DNA of 64,000 nucleotides from Miscanthus floridulus (Eukaryota; Streptophyta; Magnoliopsida; Poales; Poaceae), in assembly GCF_019320115.1 (NCBI RefSeq), contig NC_089584.1, positions 78,869,922-78,933,921 on the forward strand, given 5' to 3'. Within the stretch, counting starts at the first letter, position 1, and every line of letters begins with the position of its first letter. Positions 1 to 10,430 of this stretch are shown here, in pieces. The position numbers and the translations under genes are program-made. The notes under the pieces were generated by a model. It saw nothing but the letters and a program-made list of their open reading frames with translations, was not told the origin of the DNA and made no database searches.

Positions 1-596
1 GATCATGGGGCTCCTACCCATCTTATATAGCCAGAGGTTATGGTTACAAGAACAACGTCGCCCCTTATTGGTTTTACATATATGTTTCCTAGTCAGCTAC
101 GACCCCTTCCGTCCAAGCCAATGATTAAACTAAGTTGTCTTTCAATGACGACACCTAGCCTAAACCCCCAACCCGTATGGTCGTCCTATTGTGCTACCCA
201 TATAACCACACAGTTGTCTGACCTTTGCAAATATAGATTACACCATATGATTCACATCAAATTCACACATTTAGAAGGAATATTTAGGTTTACAACACAT
301 TGGTCATCACTTAGTCATAACACATCACATATCTCAGAGTCTAGCGTGGAAATCTTAACATAACATAAAGTTTTGATACATGTCGTGGGTGTGCCACCGC
401 CATGGACCTACGCTTCACAGGCAGGTGTCTACCACACTCCGAGTCTGCAGAGGACTCTGGCACGTAGAAAAACCATAAGCAGAGGCTATCTCACCCGCAA
501 AACTCAAGAAGTAGTATGATGAGTAACAGAGATATGCAGCGAGAACAGTAGGCATAGTCGCATAGAGCTTTTGGATATAGGAGGAAGACAACTTCG
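1..596. other. Intergenic, nothing recognised
   Basis: No coding region with recognisable protein features is visible on either strand; the open frame at 40-363 has no domain, compositional bias or homologous partner in the window. The sequence is of mixed composition with no clear repeat. Confidence 0.5.
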
Positions 597-1145
597 GTTC
601 TGTTTGATCCCCCTCTGCTGCTGCTATTGCCTTGCTTATGTATGTGATACCGAAGCCCAGTGGAACCTTCGGCCCATGTTTTTCAGGATGGTTACTGAAG
701 ATACTGAAGGAGAAATAGCATCTGGAGCAAGCCCAAGTGCTGTTGCCCGTCCGGCATCACCCAAGAGACAGAGCACGCGTGAGCGTGAACGCCGTCCGAA
801 TGCAAGGCCACGTTGGGCTTGACCCGTAGGCTATAGAGGCAGCTGCGCTGCCTGGGCAAGTCGATCTCCAGCTATGCTGGTGTATAAGAGGGTACGGAGT
901 AAGAGAGAATCCTGGAAGAGGGCAAGTAAGAATTGAATACCAAATACTCGAACTAATCCTTCATCCTATCTCACGCTACCTACTCTGCGTGTTCTTCTCT
1001 CTTCCTCTGCCTGTCTTCCCTTCCTCCCCAATTCCTATATGCTAACAGTTTTGTGGTGCAATCCATGCCCCCTATGTTGCTACTATTGCCTTGCTTTTAT
1101 ATGTGATACCTAAGCCCAATGCAACATTCGTTCGTCCCATGTTTT
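597..1145. repeat. Diverged direct duplication (about 90 bp arms)
   Basis: Bases 597-680 and 1049-1145 are recognisably the same sequence: both contain a gctgct/gttgct-attgccttgctt segment, then atgtgatacc, then aagccca and a copy of cccatgttt. The arms are about 450 bp apart. Between them lies a pyrimidine-rich stretch (960-1040, tctctcttcctctgcctgtcttccc) preceded by a TATA-like gtataagagg (880-889), so the interval could be an old transposon or solo LTR, but I see no convincing termini. Confidence 0.4.
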
Positions 1146-1500
1146 GTGGCCCAATCCATTGAGTACATGAGAACGAGCTCCAGATGGAGCAGATCAATCG
1201 ATGTACGCTCGTGATCGGCATGGACTAAGGTTCCAGTCCATGGTGGCCTCGTGGTCTGGTTGATTTGGATAGTGGGCATGTCGAGGCTGGGATCTTGGCT
1301 TATGATCCATGGGTCAGTAGTGTGATTACGGAGGATAGATAGATATTCCATTTTACAATCAATGTCTCATTCAAAATTTACACGAAGATGCCATAGTGCC
1401 GTTAAATTAATATTACTTTGTGCCTTGATGGGTGCCAAGGCACACCTGGCGTTGCCATACTACAGCTGATGAGATAATTGATAAAGCTACAGTGCTCTCT
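1146..1500. other. Intergenic, nothing recognised
   Basis: No gene is supported. A small 7-bp inverted repeat (tgccttg...caaggca) occurs near 1421-1442. The minus-strand open frame at 1097-1351 has no recognisable domain. Confidence 0.4.
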
Positions 1501-1840
1501 TTTTTTGAGAAAAGGAAACTTATCAATTAAAACTCAAGTAATATCCTTACAAGAGAGTGAGGAAACCCACTCTAGAAAACAAGAAAAAAAAAAAAGCACC
1601 GAGACTCCCTAGACGTAATGCTAAACTACGCCAACTCATGAGCTAAATTATTCTGGACTCTGCTAATCTTCACCAACTCCAACCTCCTCAACTGACCTCC
1701 GACCTCCTGCGCCTCCTAGATGATTTGCCAAATGGAGGAGCGATCATGGACATTGGCAGAGATGAGCACACATCAGCAACTTAGAGGCGTCTCTATTTTT
1801 CTCTGCAGTGCAGTGCATTTTGTTAGAACTGTTCTAACAA
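1501..1840 (-). mobile_element. LINE-like 3' tail, antisense
   Basis: Reading the minus strand, the segment ends in ...ccttttctcaaaaaaa (complement of 1501-1520), the kind of A-tailed end seen on grass non-LTR elements. It is followed inward by an A-rich tract (1577-1596 on the plus strand) and low-complexity sequence. No RT domain is visible and I could not identify the 5' end or a target-site duplication, so the limits are approximate. Confidence 0.35.
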
Positions 1841-2051
1841 ACCTAAAAAACAAATTTGGTGCGTGGAAAGATGCCTAGACGATTCATGCAAGTAGCTGCT
1901 TGTGTGTTATATTGTAAAGTGGCGTGCCCTTACCACTCTCCAAATTCTCTGAAGAATATAATATTCAGTGTTACTCACATCGTAGTTCTCCACACGTGGT
2001 GCAAAAATAACATGTGCCATAGATACACTTTTCATTCATTTCAGAAAAAAT

Positions 2052-2697
2052 AGAAGAAGTCATTCTGCTAAATATTTTTCAAAAGCTTTAACTTAAAACA
2101 AAACCATTTCTCTTGAATAGAGCTGGAGCATCGGTAAACAGACCCTAATCAAACAGTAATGTCCTATGGCAAAAACAAAAACAAAAACAAAAAAAAAACA
2201 GAAGAAGCCATTCTGCTAAATATTTTTCAAATGTTTTAACTCCAAAAAAAGTCATTTCTCTTGAATATGAGTTGGAGCGCAATAAACATATCCTAATAAA
2301 ACAGAAATGTCCTATGGCAAAAAAACAGGAAAAACCATTCGACTAAATATCAAAAGTTTTAACTTAAAAACAACTATTTCTCTTGAATAGAGATGGAGCG
2401 CTGGTAAACAGGCCCTAATAAAACAATAATGTCCCGTGGCCAAAAAAACAAAAGAAGCCATTCTGCTAAATATTTTTCAAAAAGTTTTAACTCTAAAAAA
2501 GACAATTTCCCTTGAATAGAACTGGAACGCCAGGAAACAGACCCTAATAAAAACAGTAATGTCCTCTAGCTAGAAGAAGCCATTCTGCTAAATATTTTCA
2601 AAAGTTTTAACTCTGAAAAAAAAAAAAGCCATTTTCTTGAATAGAGCCTGAGCGCCAGTAAGCAGACCCTAATAAAACAGTAGTGTCCTGTGGCCAA
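2052..2697. repeat. Minisatellite, five copies of about 120-150 bp
   Basis: Five head-to-tail units begin near 2052, 2201, 2328, 2452 and 2572. Each has the landmarks ccattctgctaaatattttt, a tcttgaatagag block, a gtaaacagaccctaat block and a tgtcct(a/g)tggc block, separated by variable A-rich spacers. The array ends about 200 bp upstream of the BAHD exon 1 start, so it would lie in that gene's promoter region. Confidence 0.85.
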
Positions 2698-2899
2698 AGA
2701 AAAAGCGGCAAAGCCCAACTACCCGAAAGTCGTCGGTTGTTGTACAGCGTCCTGCTTCGTCGAAGTCTGACATTAAGCTGGACCCACTACACTCCCGCAC
2801 CAAACCAAACTAATCACCTCTTCCCGCGACCCTCCGCCTCCCCGGCGTATCTGTACCTCCGGAGATCCCACCCCGACCACACCACCGCTTGCCTCGGCA

Positions 2900-3359
2900 A
2901 TGGCCGCGCGCCGCTGCCCACGGTAACCAAGTCCCGCCGTCGCTGGTCCCGCCGGCGGGGCCCACCCCGGGCGGCTCCCTCCCGCTCTCCTCCATCGACA
3001 AGAACCGCCGCCGTTCGCGTCTCCGTCGACGTTCATCCAGGGTCTTCCCCGCCCTACTTCGGGGAATAAGGAGGACCGGAGCGCCTCCTCTGCGATCGCG
3101 GCCATAGCGCGAGGGCTTCGCCAAGGCGCTCTCGTGCCGTACTACCCCCCGTCGCCGGCCGCATAGCCGAGCCCGTCCCGGGGGAGCCTGAGATCGAGTG
3201 CACGGGGGAAAGGGGTGTGGTTCGTGGAGGGCCGAGGCCAGCTGCTCCCTCGAGGAGGCGCGGAACCTCGAGCGCCCCGCTGTGCATCCCCAAGGAGGAG
3301 CTGCTCCCGCGTCCAGCCGGCCGGGGTGCGCGTGGAGGACACCCCTGCTGCTCGCGCAG
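2900..3359 (+). pseudogene. BAHD acyltransferase exon 1 (indel-riddled)
   Basis: This is the N-terminal exon of the BAHD acyltransferase continued at 4739-5581. Read across three frames it gives the expected N-terminal blocks in order: a Val-Thr-Lys-Ser start, Pro-Pro-Ser-Leu-Val-Pro-Pro, a Ser-Leu-Pro-Leu-Ser-Ser-Ile-Asp block, a Tyr-Tyr-Pro-hydrophobic-Ala-Gly-Arg region and a Leu-Leu-Pro-Arg-Pro block. About ten 1-2 nt indels break the frame, most of them extra bases in C or G runs (gggaaaggggtg near 3207, gagggcc near 3229, cgccccgc near 3278, acacccct near 3340). It ends at a good donor, cgcag|gtcagt, leaving phase 0 for exon 2. The ATG at 2900 is my best start, from position and flanking blocks. 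Because exon 2 is clean and the lesions sit in homopolymers, either sequencing error or genuine pseudogenisation is possible. Confidence 0.75.
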
Positions 3360-4738
3360 GTCAGTCCGATTCCCATTGCCTGCTGCTTTAGTCCCCTCAC
3401 TTCTGATCATTTTCGGCTAGTAAATTTGGGACGCAAGTTTTGGTCTGGATCTGAGGGGGTTTAGTGTTCGGTCTGTGGATCTGAGGCGGAAGCAGGGTGT
3501 TGACTAACGTTGACTAGTAAATCATGGCTTACAACAATACAACCGTAAATAAAAGGTGTGAAGCACAATGTGTCATCAACGTCTTCCTCAAAATAGATCG
3601 ATGCAACTGCGAGTGACTGTATCATGGACTGGCCACAATTGTTTGAGCTGATCTACTGATCTAAGCTAACAGCCATCGATAGCAACCATCTCAGAAAACA
3701 TTAGCATGCTTCTGGTTGCGTTCACTTGAGCTAAAGTTGGTGTTGCTGCAGCCAGCAGCTGCTGTGGTTTCAGGGATGTGTTGAAGGGGTTGCAGCCGCA
3801 GCACCTCACTGGTAGCTGCTTATAATTAGTGATAGCCTGGTAGGGAATGCTGCTGCAGTGCTAATGGTTTCATCAGAAGTAGGCAGGATGGTTTCTCCAA
3901 GGATGGAAGCCAAGTATTGATTGGTATTCTATATTTGCTGTTGCTGCCTACCTCGTTGACTAGCAGTGCATTCAGCCAAATTTTTAGCATTCACTACAGA
4001 TTGCTGCCTTGTTGGTAGCAAACCATATAACAAAATCATGAAACAACTGTCGTTTTCTTTTGCATTAGAGCAAAACTGTATTCGAGCATCTAAAAGTTGA
4101 ATGATGATCCCTGAATCTAGAATGTGGTTTGAATATTTATTTTCCAGTTATGTAGCCCAAAGTTCATTTAGGCCCTGTTTGTTTTGCCCCAAACCAAGGG
4201 GATTGTGAGGGATGGAGGAGGATTAGATCCCCTACATGCTACAAGTCAAAATCATCCTCAATCCTCTCCAATCTCCCCCAATCCCCATGGTTTAGGGATG
4301 AAACGAACAAGGCCTTAGATGGAAGCATACCCTGTTGGAGGGGAACTACCTGTTATTGTTGAAGCTTATATGCCTAAGAGATATAGGTTTTGGCATGTGT
4401 CCTATACTCAGACAGCAGAGTAGAATTTTGCTGGAAAAAAAAAAACTCGACCCAGGAGAGAAACATCATGAAGGCATTGCACTTAAGGTCGGGAAAAGCC
4501 CCTGAAAGCTGGCTACTACACACATGTTTTCGCTTTAGAGACTGCCCCATGACCATGGGGAGCATACAGCAAGGGGGCTTTCATTGTGATAACCAGGGGT
4601 CTTACTAGCATGCTATGAGCATGTTCTCAAAATTTTCCCTATTGGAGGCCAGAAACACACATCCTTAGTTTGAGGACTAGTTGCTGAATTTACATTTTAT
4701 TTAGTTGATTAACCCGCTGCTATTTTCGCTATGTTCAG
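3360..4738 (+). other. BAHD gene intron
   Basis: The interval is bounded by a GT donor (cgcag|gtcagt at 3360) and an AG acceptor (atgttcag|gtt, exon resuming at 4739). Splicing joins two halves of a BAHD domain in phase 0. It is 1379 nt, AT-rich compared with the exons, and contains a Tourist MITE at 4171-4314. The small open frames at 4374-4608 have no recognisable content. Confidence 0.8.
4168..4317. mobile_element. Tourist-like MITE with TTA duplication
   Basis: The 144-bp element at 4171-4314 starts ggccctgtttgttttgcccc and ends with the near-complement (gggatgaaacgaacaaggcc), giving terminal inverted repeats of about 30 bp. Both sides carry TTA (4168-4170 and 4315-4317), the target duplication typical of PIF/Harbinger elements. 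It has no coding capacity and lies inside the BAHD intron. Confidence 0.85.
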
Positions 4739-5581
4739 GTTACAAAGTTCACATGTGGTGGATTTGCTGTGGGCATTTGCTTCAGTCACTTGGTGTTTGA
4801 TGGGCAGGGTGCTGCACAATTTCTGAAAGCAGTTGGTGAGATGGCTAGGGGCCTCCCTGAGCCATCGATCAAGCCAATCTGGGCTCGGGATGCCATCCCC
4901 AACCCACCTAAGCCACCCCTAGGCCCGCCACCGTCATTCACCGCATTCAACTTTGAGAAGTCAGTTGTTGAGATCTCTCTGGACAGCATCAAGCGTGTGA
5001 AGGACCAGGTTGCAAGTGAAACCAATCAGAAGTGCTCCACTTTTGACGTGGTCACTGCCATAATCTTCAAATGTCGCGCCTTGGCAGTCGACTTTGCACC
5101 TGATGCTGAGGTTCGCCTGGGCTTTGCAGCCAGCACTCGCCACCTGCTGAGCAATGTGCTGCCCTCGGTCGAAGGCTACTATGGGAACTGTGTGTACCCA
5201 GGTGGCCTTACCAAGACCAGCCAGGAGGTGAAGGAAGCTTCACTGGTGGAGATCGTGACCGCGATCAGGGAAGCCAAGGAAGCTCTGTCGTCGAGGTTCC
5301 TTGACTGGTTGAGCGGCGGCGCCAAGGAGAACCACTACAACGTGTCGCTGGACTATGGCACCCTCGTTGTGACTGACTGGAGCCATGTGGGTTTCAACGA
5401 GGTTGACTACGGGTTCGGCGAGCCAAGCTACGTGTTCACCCTGAACGACGACGTTAACATCGTTCCCTCCGTTGTGTACCTGAAGCCGCCCAAGCCCAAG
5501 CAGGGCATCAGGCTGGTGCTGCAGTGCGTGGAAGGGCAGCACTCTGCCGTGTTCAGCGAGGAGTTACAGAAGCATGCATAG
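4739..5581 (+). CDS. BAHD acyltransferase exon 2 (catalytic, C-terminal)
   Basis: This encodes the C-terminal two-thirds of a BAHD-family acyl-CoA-dependent transferase (Pfam Transferase), a cytosolic enzyme class that moves an acyl group from acyl-CoA to an alcohol or amine. The catalytic His-X3-Asp motif is present (His codon 4787-4789, Asp codon 4799-4801). The structural DFGWG-type motif appears as Asp-Tyr-Gly-Phe-Gly at 5405-5419, a common variant. The 281-codon exon has no internal stop, opens directly at the acceptor AG in phase 0, and ends with TAG at 5579-5581. The Ile-Trp-Ala-Arg-Asp and Pro-Pro-Ser-Phe-Thr blocks recall the grass clade that includes cell-wall hydroxycinnamoyl transferases, but substrate and acceptor cannot be read from sequence. 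Whether a full enzyme is made depends on whether the exon 1 indels are real. Confidence 0.88.
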   Translation, partial: VTKFTCGGFAVGICFSHLVFDGQGAAQFLKAVGEMARGLPEPSIKPIWARDAIPNPPKPPLGPPPSFTAFNFEKSVVEISLDSIKRVKDQVASETNQKCSTFDVVTAIIFKCRALAVDFAPDAEVRLGFAASTRHLLSNVLPSVEGYYGNCVYPGGLTKTSQEVKEASLVEIVTAIREAKEALSSRFLDWLSGGAKENHYNVSLDYGTLVVTDWSHVGFNEVDYGFGEPSYVFTLNDDVNIVPSVVYLKPPKPKQGIRLVLQCVEGQHSAVFSEELQKHA

Positions 5582-6230
5582 AGTGAGTGTATTCCATTCC
5601 GCAGTGGGATTTGTTGTATTTTGTTGTGTCAAATTGCTGCTCCTGGAATTTGCTTGCAATAAGATAGGGTTGGTCATGTTTATACTGTGTACTATTATCA
5701 GCACGTTACATTATATACATGTATTGAGTATTGACAGTGATGAAAGAATAATAGTGTTGCATTTGAAACAAATTATTTCAGACTTATTGGCCTGCTGTAA
5801 GTTCATGATGTCCCGAGTTTTAATGTGTCTATATGCCATAAGAAACCAGGCTCCAGATGAACATTGGTTGAACTGGCACTGCTTGATGATTGATCAGCAG
5901 CAGGAAGAAGCTTCTTGTGTGACCAATCTCTGAACTATAAAGAAACAGGCGTCACCAAACAAGCATTTAGCGAAGAACTTGAGCTGGAGTGTCACATTTG
6001 TGAGCTGCAAAGTTCAGAAATTATTTGGAAAACAAATGGTCATGTGAGCTCCACTACAGCCGCAAAGGCAAAGTCACCAAGCCCACTCGCCTTCAGGTCC
6101 ACTTCCCTGCAGGTTTCGATCAGCCTCGCCTAACAGACAAGAAGAAAAGAACCAGACGACTTCCGAGGATTCAGATTGCAGCGTTGAGCTCGTGCCAAAC
6201 AACCGAATTTTTTACATTTTAGCCCTTTTT
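5582..6230 (+). other. BAHD 3' UTR and downstream spacer
   Basis: AT-rich sequence after the BAHD stop fits a 3' UTR; cttgcaataagat at 5652-5664 and gaaagaataatag at 5741-5753 are possible weak polyadenylation contexts. Open frames at 5574-6222 show no protein features. No further gene is seen up to the T-run at 6228. Confidence 0.45.
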
Positions 6231-6731
6231 TTTTAAGTTTCTCACGAATAGATCCCTGACAGAAAGAATTTAGAAAACGGACCCTTATCTCGGCGCCATT
6301 GATGCTGGCGCCGAGCTAACACATCTCGGCATCAGCGTCTCTGGCTCCGAGCTCCTGGACACGGTAGATGACATGGCAGGCGCCGAGCTCCCTGCCATTT
6401 AACCCCGGACAACCTTCCTGCCCGAGCGTTCTTCCTCTTCTTTCTCCTCCCTCTCGGGTTTTTTCTCTCCCAAATCACCCTACCTCACGAATCGGCATAT
6501 TAGACTTTGAAAACTTTGATTTGATCCGTAGATCTTTGAGAGCAAGGTATCCTCGCTCCCCTCCTAGTTTTTTCGCATCGATTCGGTATGTATTAGTCAA
6601 ATTTTTGAACGTAATAATCGTCATCACTTAGGGTTTCATGGTATCCATCAATATATGTATTATACAACCGTAGGATGATGTCAAGGCGTGAAAAGGCTAG
6701 CAAACCTAGGGGCAAATGCACTTCCAAATCC
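6231..6731. other. Possible 5' leader of an unrecognised transposon gene
   Basis: The segment repeats the ggcgccgag word (for example 6307-6315 and 6381-6389), then has a pyrimidine-rich leader (6421-6480), and later an ATG-led stretch at 6675 that stops after about 20 codons. I associate this style of leader with transposon-captured plant mobile-domain genes, but no diagnostic domain is present here, so this is only a suggestion. Confidence 0.25.
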
Positions 6732-7265
6732 TCAGTCTGAAACGTACTGAGTAAGCAACTCATCATCCGAGTACCAGTTATCTACTACAACCCTGTTGCT
6801 GTGGCTAGGCTCACCTGTATTTCTCTGACCTGCCTGTCGCTTGTAGTAAGCGGCATCCGCTTCATCTGCGGCCGCTGCGGCCTGAGTGAAGAACGCGCCG
6901 TCATCCTCCTCCGCCTGTAAGCTCGTCTCTGCTAGACCGGTGAGCTCGCTCAGTCTGCCAGTGTCTTCCTCTGCTTGCTCCGCCTGCAACCCCGCCTCTG
7001 CTAGAGTGATGAGCTCGCTCAGTCACCCAATATCGTCATCAGCCTCCTGCGCCTGCAAGCCCGCCTCTGCTAGAGCAATAAGCTCACTCAGTCTGCTAGT
7101 GTCGTCCACATCCTCGTCCCCCTCATCAGACAACACAATCGGTGAATGAACGATGCGACCAACTCGAGATTTATGCTCATTTAACTTCTTCTCCTCATAC
7201 CTTGCACGAGCCAGCTCTACGGCATGTTCCTCGCTGCAACCAATCCCTTCATATATAAAATGCAA
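6732..7265 (-). pseudogene. Hypothetical protein fragment with 23-residue repeats
   Basis: A single minus-strand frame runs from 7265 to 6732, broken once by TGA (7023-7025). It contains three copies of a 69-bp unit (landmark gctaga at 6931, 7000 and 7069), each coding a Leu-Ser-Glu-Leu...Leu-Ala-Glu helix-like segment followed by acidic residues. An Ala-rich stretch and an acidic C-terminus follow. The upstream part has a charged Arg-Tyr-Glu-Glu-Lys-Lys segment. No known domain is recognised and no start codon is convincing, so it may be an exon of a longer transposon-related gene. The exact 69-bp period keeps the frame, which favours a coding origin. Confidence 0.4.
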
Positions 7266-7926
7266 TCAGTTAGCAACGCGATTATATTTTATTTAAAATC
7301 ATGCAACAAAAAAATGCTTTCAAGCACTCACTGCCACAAAATGCAACAACATGCTCGTTCAAGACCTGCATCTATACTCTTGTCTCCTCCTGTCGAGTTC
7401 ATAAACCCGGGGTCCCTCGGGGACCGGCTTCTGCGCTAAGGCTCGCCCCAAGAGTCTAAAAACAACAGGGCAAAGGGGCGGTCCAGCAACCGACCGGAAG
7501 GCCAGGCCCAAGAAGAGCAACGCCCGCTCGTCGGCTACTTCGGCCCACCTATCCAACCGGAGCGCTCGATTCGGGCTCCAGCCGTCTCCGGACGGCCTCC
7601 GATTGAAAGGCCTGCCCCGAGCCCTACTTCCAACTCCGACCCCGCGTCCCTCCGACCGGGGCTCGTAGGAACCCTGCTCACCGCTCTTCTCCGACCGGCG
7701 CACTCAGAGCCGATTGGAGCCATCCGACCGGGGACGCCCCATTCAGTAGGAACCAGAAGACATGCGGAGAGAGGCAAGGCAAGGCTCACAAGTCAAAACC
7801 ACTGTACCAGGGACCATACCCTACACGGAACAGTACTCTGCAGCCACCCTGACACAAACAGTATTGTAGGCGTCGACATCTCTCTCTACAGTATTGTAGG
7901 GGCCGCTAAAACTCTCATACGGTAAG

Positions 7927-7950
7927 CCCCCCCCCCCCCCCCCCCCCCCC
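7927..7950. repeat. C24 homopolymer
   Basis: Twenty-four consecutive C residues inside the Tat-like LTR. The run could form a G-quadruplex or i-motif, and its true length is uncertain because such runs are error-prone. Confidence 0.9.
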
Positions 7951-8258
7951 GCGTGTTTATGTGCATCGATAGCGGTATGGACACCAGGATTTACCATACC
8001 GGGTGAACATAGCGAGACTCCTCACATGCCTCTAGGCATCAAACAGTATTTGCAGGTACTGACGTCCACCGTCCCTGAAAAAGGCAGTGCGACCTCCCGT
8101 GTGCATCTAACACTCTACAGCGACAGCAACAGTATTGTAGACGCCTACCACTATCTTGTATCCGCCGGTGTGGGCAATAAGGCTCGGTAAGCATGGGCAA
8201 CAAGGCTCAGTAGCATACGTACCCTCACCCTCTCACTTGTAAAGCCATCCCCTTCATC

Positions 8259-8267
8259 TATAAAAGG
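8259..8267 (+). promoter_or_regulatory. TATA box of the Tat-like LTR
   Basis: tataaaagg lies about 390 bp before the LTR end on the plus strand, matching the direction of the downstream gag remnant. Confidence 0.65.
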
Positions 8268-8659
8268 GGGTGCGCTTCCTCCAACAAAGGACGGACCGAT
8301 TCCAGTTGATCAGAGTTCCTTAGATCGATAGCTCACAACCACAGAACCACCAGGTTTAGGCCTCAAGCATCCGCTTGAACACTTAGCTCATAGCGAAGTT
8401 CCTGTCTCTCTCGGCCCTTCCGGTCGGAGCCGACCGGACCTCTTGTACACCCCATCTTTCTCCCTCTCGTTTGTAACCCCACTACAAACTTCGGGCACCT
8501 GGGCTCAGGAATAAAGTCACCGACCGACCCCGACTGGACGTAGGACACGTTGCCCAAACCAGTATAAATCATGTGTCATTGAGTGCTAGGCCACCTCCGA
8601 TCACAACGTACAGCAAAACTACAAATATTCACTAGTTGGTCACATTCTGCACCGACAGT

Positions 8660-8677
8660 TGGCGCCGTCCGTGGGGA
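8660..8677 (+). other. Primer-binding site
   Basis: tggcgccgtccgtgggga begins 2 bp after the LTR terminal CA. This TGGCGCC-type primer site, complementary to a tRNA 3' end, is characteristic of Tat-lineage Ty3 elements. Confidence 0.75.
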
Positions 8678-8712
8678 AGACGCTGTATGTTCAACACTTT
8701 TTTAGTCATCGG

Positions 8713-10278
8713 ATGGCCCATTCTTCCGCCACTCCCGCCGTGGTGGGCTCGGGCGATACGATTCGCTTCGGCTCGTTGGAGTTCCCCACACTCTCGCCCA
8801 CCGGGATGTGGGTTCCACCCATCTTTGAGCCATCCCAGGCCTTCCTCTTCAGAAGCCTAGACTTCGTCGCCGACCGACTCGGCGTACTCCACCTCCGTGA
8901 GGAGACTCGCAACCCGGCACCCATCGGGGAGACGTCCTCCATCGACTCCGGGACGCACGACTTCAACGACACGGCATATGCGCTTCATTCCGAGCAAACT
9001 CGCTGCTCAAACCCCGCTGTGAGTAATATACATGCTGTTATTCACTTACTATGTTCTATCCTCCGCCAAATACCCGGCGGAACCCTGTTATCCCCAACAC
9101 AACCGCCGTACGACCGGTTCCCCTATGGCCTCGCGTCTTCCACGGACGCATATGCCTGGGGACTCCAAAAGGTGCTGGCGCCGCACCCTCTCACGTCCGA
9201 GTTCATGGGGATGGCGAGCCATGCTCCCATCTGTTTCCTCGACATCATGGATGACGACGTCGGGAGTGACAGCTCCAGCATCGGCGACATGGCGCCTAGC
9301 CACCGTTCATCCCGGGAGTACGTTGTGGCGGACGCTGTGGAACAGTCGCCAGGGGTAACGGAGTCCTTCCGGACCCATGCCCCGTTGGGCCCTCACGCGG
9401 AGACCCCCGAGCTCACACGTGAGCACGGGGAGGATCTACGACGACAGTGGCCACATTAGCCACCGACTGCACCAGTGCGCTCGGCGCACCACACTGCGCC
9501 CCGTGCGCATAGACCGCTGAACGGCGCTCGGGGTCACGCCCGTCAGCCCTAGCGCAACACCCCGGTTAGAGGGACTGATCCCCCGCAGTTCGCTCGGGCC
9601 AGTCAGAACATTGCCGCCGTAGCAATGCTCCTGCGCGACCTGTCCGAGCCGAATGACACTCGTGAACGGGCGATCCACCAGAACCTCTGGGCACTGCTAG
9701 AGACCGCCGCCATTCAACAAGTGGAGTGCTCCATATCACGACACTGACTCGCGACATCGCTCCCCGTCCAGGGAACAGGGACGCAGTAGATGGGGCACTA
9801 CACCCTATCACCGCAACAGCCACAGAGTGTGGCCTAGGAAGCCGCAATGGCACCTCACCTCGACTTGACGACCGCTCTGTGCTGACCTCCTGTCCACGCA
9901 CGGCTCGGGCCAAACCGAAATACGCACAGCGTCGACCGGAGTCCCAGCCCTGACAGCCTAGGACCATGGACCTTTGTCCAACACCTCCAGCAAGTGCCGT
10001 TCCCACCGCGCTTCAACGGAGGCCGTGGCAAAGGTAAGGCCAAGCGCCAGGATCAAGACGAGGGCCCCTCCATGCAGAGGGGAAAAAAGAACAGAAAGGA
10101 TCGCCGCCAACCGACCAACTTCGCGTCGGTCGTCGTGGCCGATCACGCGGGCACGCAGCCCCAGCAAGACCCTCCAGGCCACTTCCACGATCTCATGGAG
10201 AGCCTATGCACCAACCACGACTACCCCATCAAACACCTCTACAAGGACTGCCAGCTCCTCAAGCGTCTGCTGAGGTAA
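8713..10278 (+). pseudogene. Tat-like gag remnant, no pol
   Basis: The ATG at 8713 opens a 248-codon frame (to 9459) without a recognised domain, as is usual for the N-terminal part of this gag class. Frames then shift. Bases 9599-9747 encode an Ala-rich, Leu-Leu and Glu/Asp segment with a Thr-Ala-Ala-Ile-Gln-Gln block. Bases 9994-10278 encode a basic Gly-Lys-Gly-Lys region and the Lys-His-Leu-Tyr-Lys-Asp-Cys block that ends many Tat-type Gag proteins. The central Gag domain is missing or scrambled. No protease, RT, RNase H or integrase follows: the next sequence is non-coding repeats. The element is therefore non-autonomous, or was internally deleted. Confidence 0.65.
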
Positions 10279-10430
10279 GCTGGCAGGCCAAAGGAAGAAA
10301 AAGGTGAGGAAGCAGCAACCAAAGAAGGGGGCGTAGCGGGCAAGGATCCAGAAGACTGAAGGATGAAGTGATCCAGCTGGATGCCTACCGACTGAAGGAC
10401 AACAACAACGACGCTCTCTCCAAGCACCTT

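Larger units (their letters stand above)
7391..8657 (+). repeat. 5' LTR of Tat-like Ty3 element
   Basis: The 1267-bp LTR starts TGTCGAG and ends CACCGACA, with perfect 5-bp terminal inverted repeats (TGTCG/CGACA). A TATA box lies at 8259-8267, and a tRNA-like primer site begins 2 bp after the end. Internally it has several copies of acagtattgtag (7857, 7887 and 8130 regions) and a 24-C homopolymer at 7927-7950. I found no second copy of this LTR in the window, so the 3' side of the element is missing or replaced. Confidence 0.8.

Noticed and set aside
571..822. 83-codon open frame as a small gene
   Set aside because: No domain; it overlaps a diverged DNA duplication, and composition gives no support for coding.
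2810..3410. Long minus-strand open frames opposite BAHD exon 1
   Set aside because: They are GC-rich antisense shadows; the plus strand gives ordered BAHD blocks.
9566..10006. 146-codon minus-strand ORF
   Set aside because: Antisense to the Tat-like gag remnant, whose plus-strand blocks (9599-9747, 9994-10278) are recognisable.
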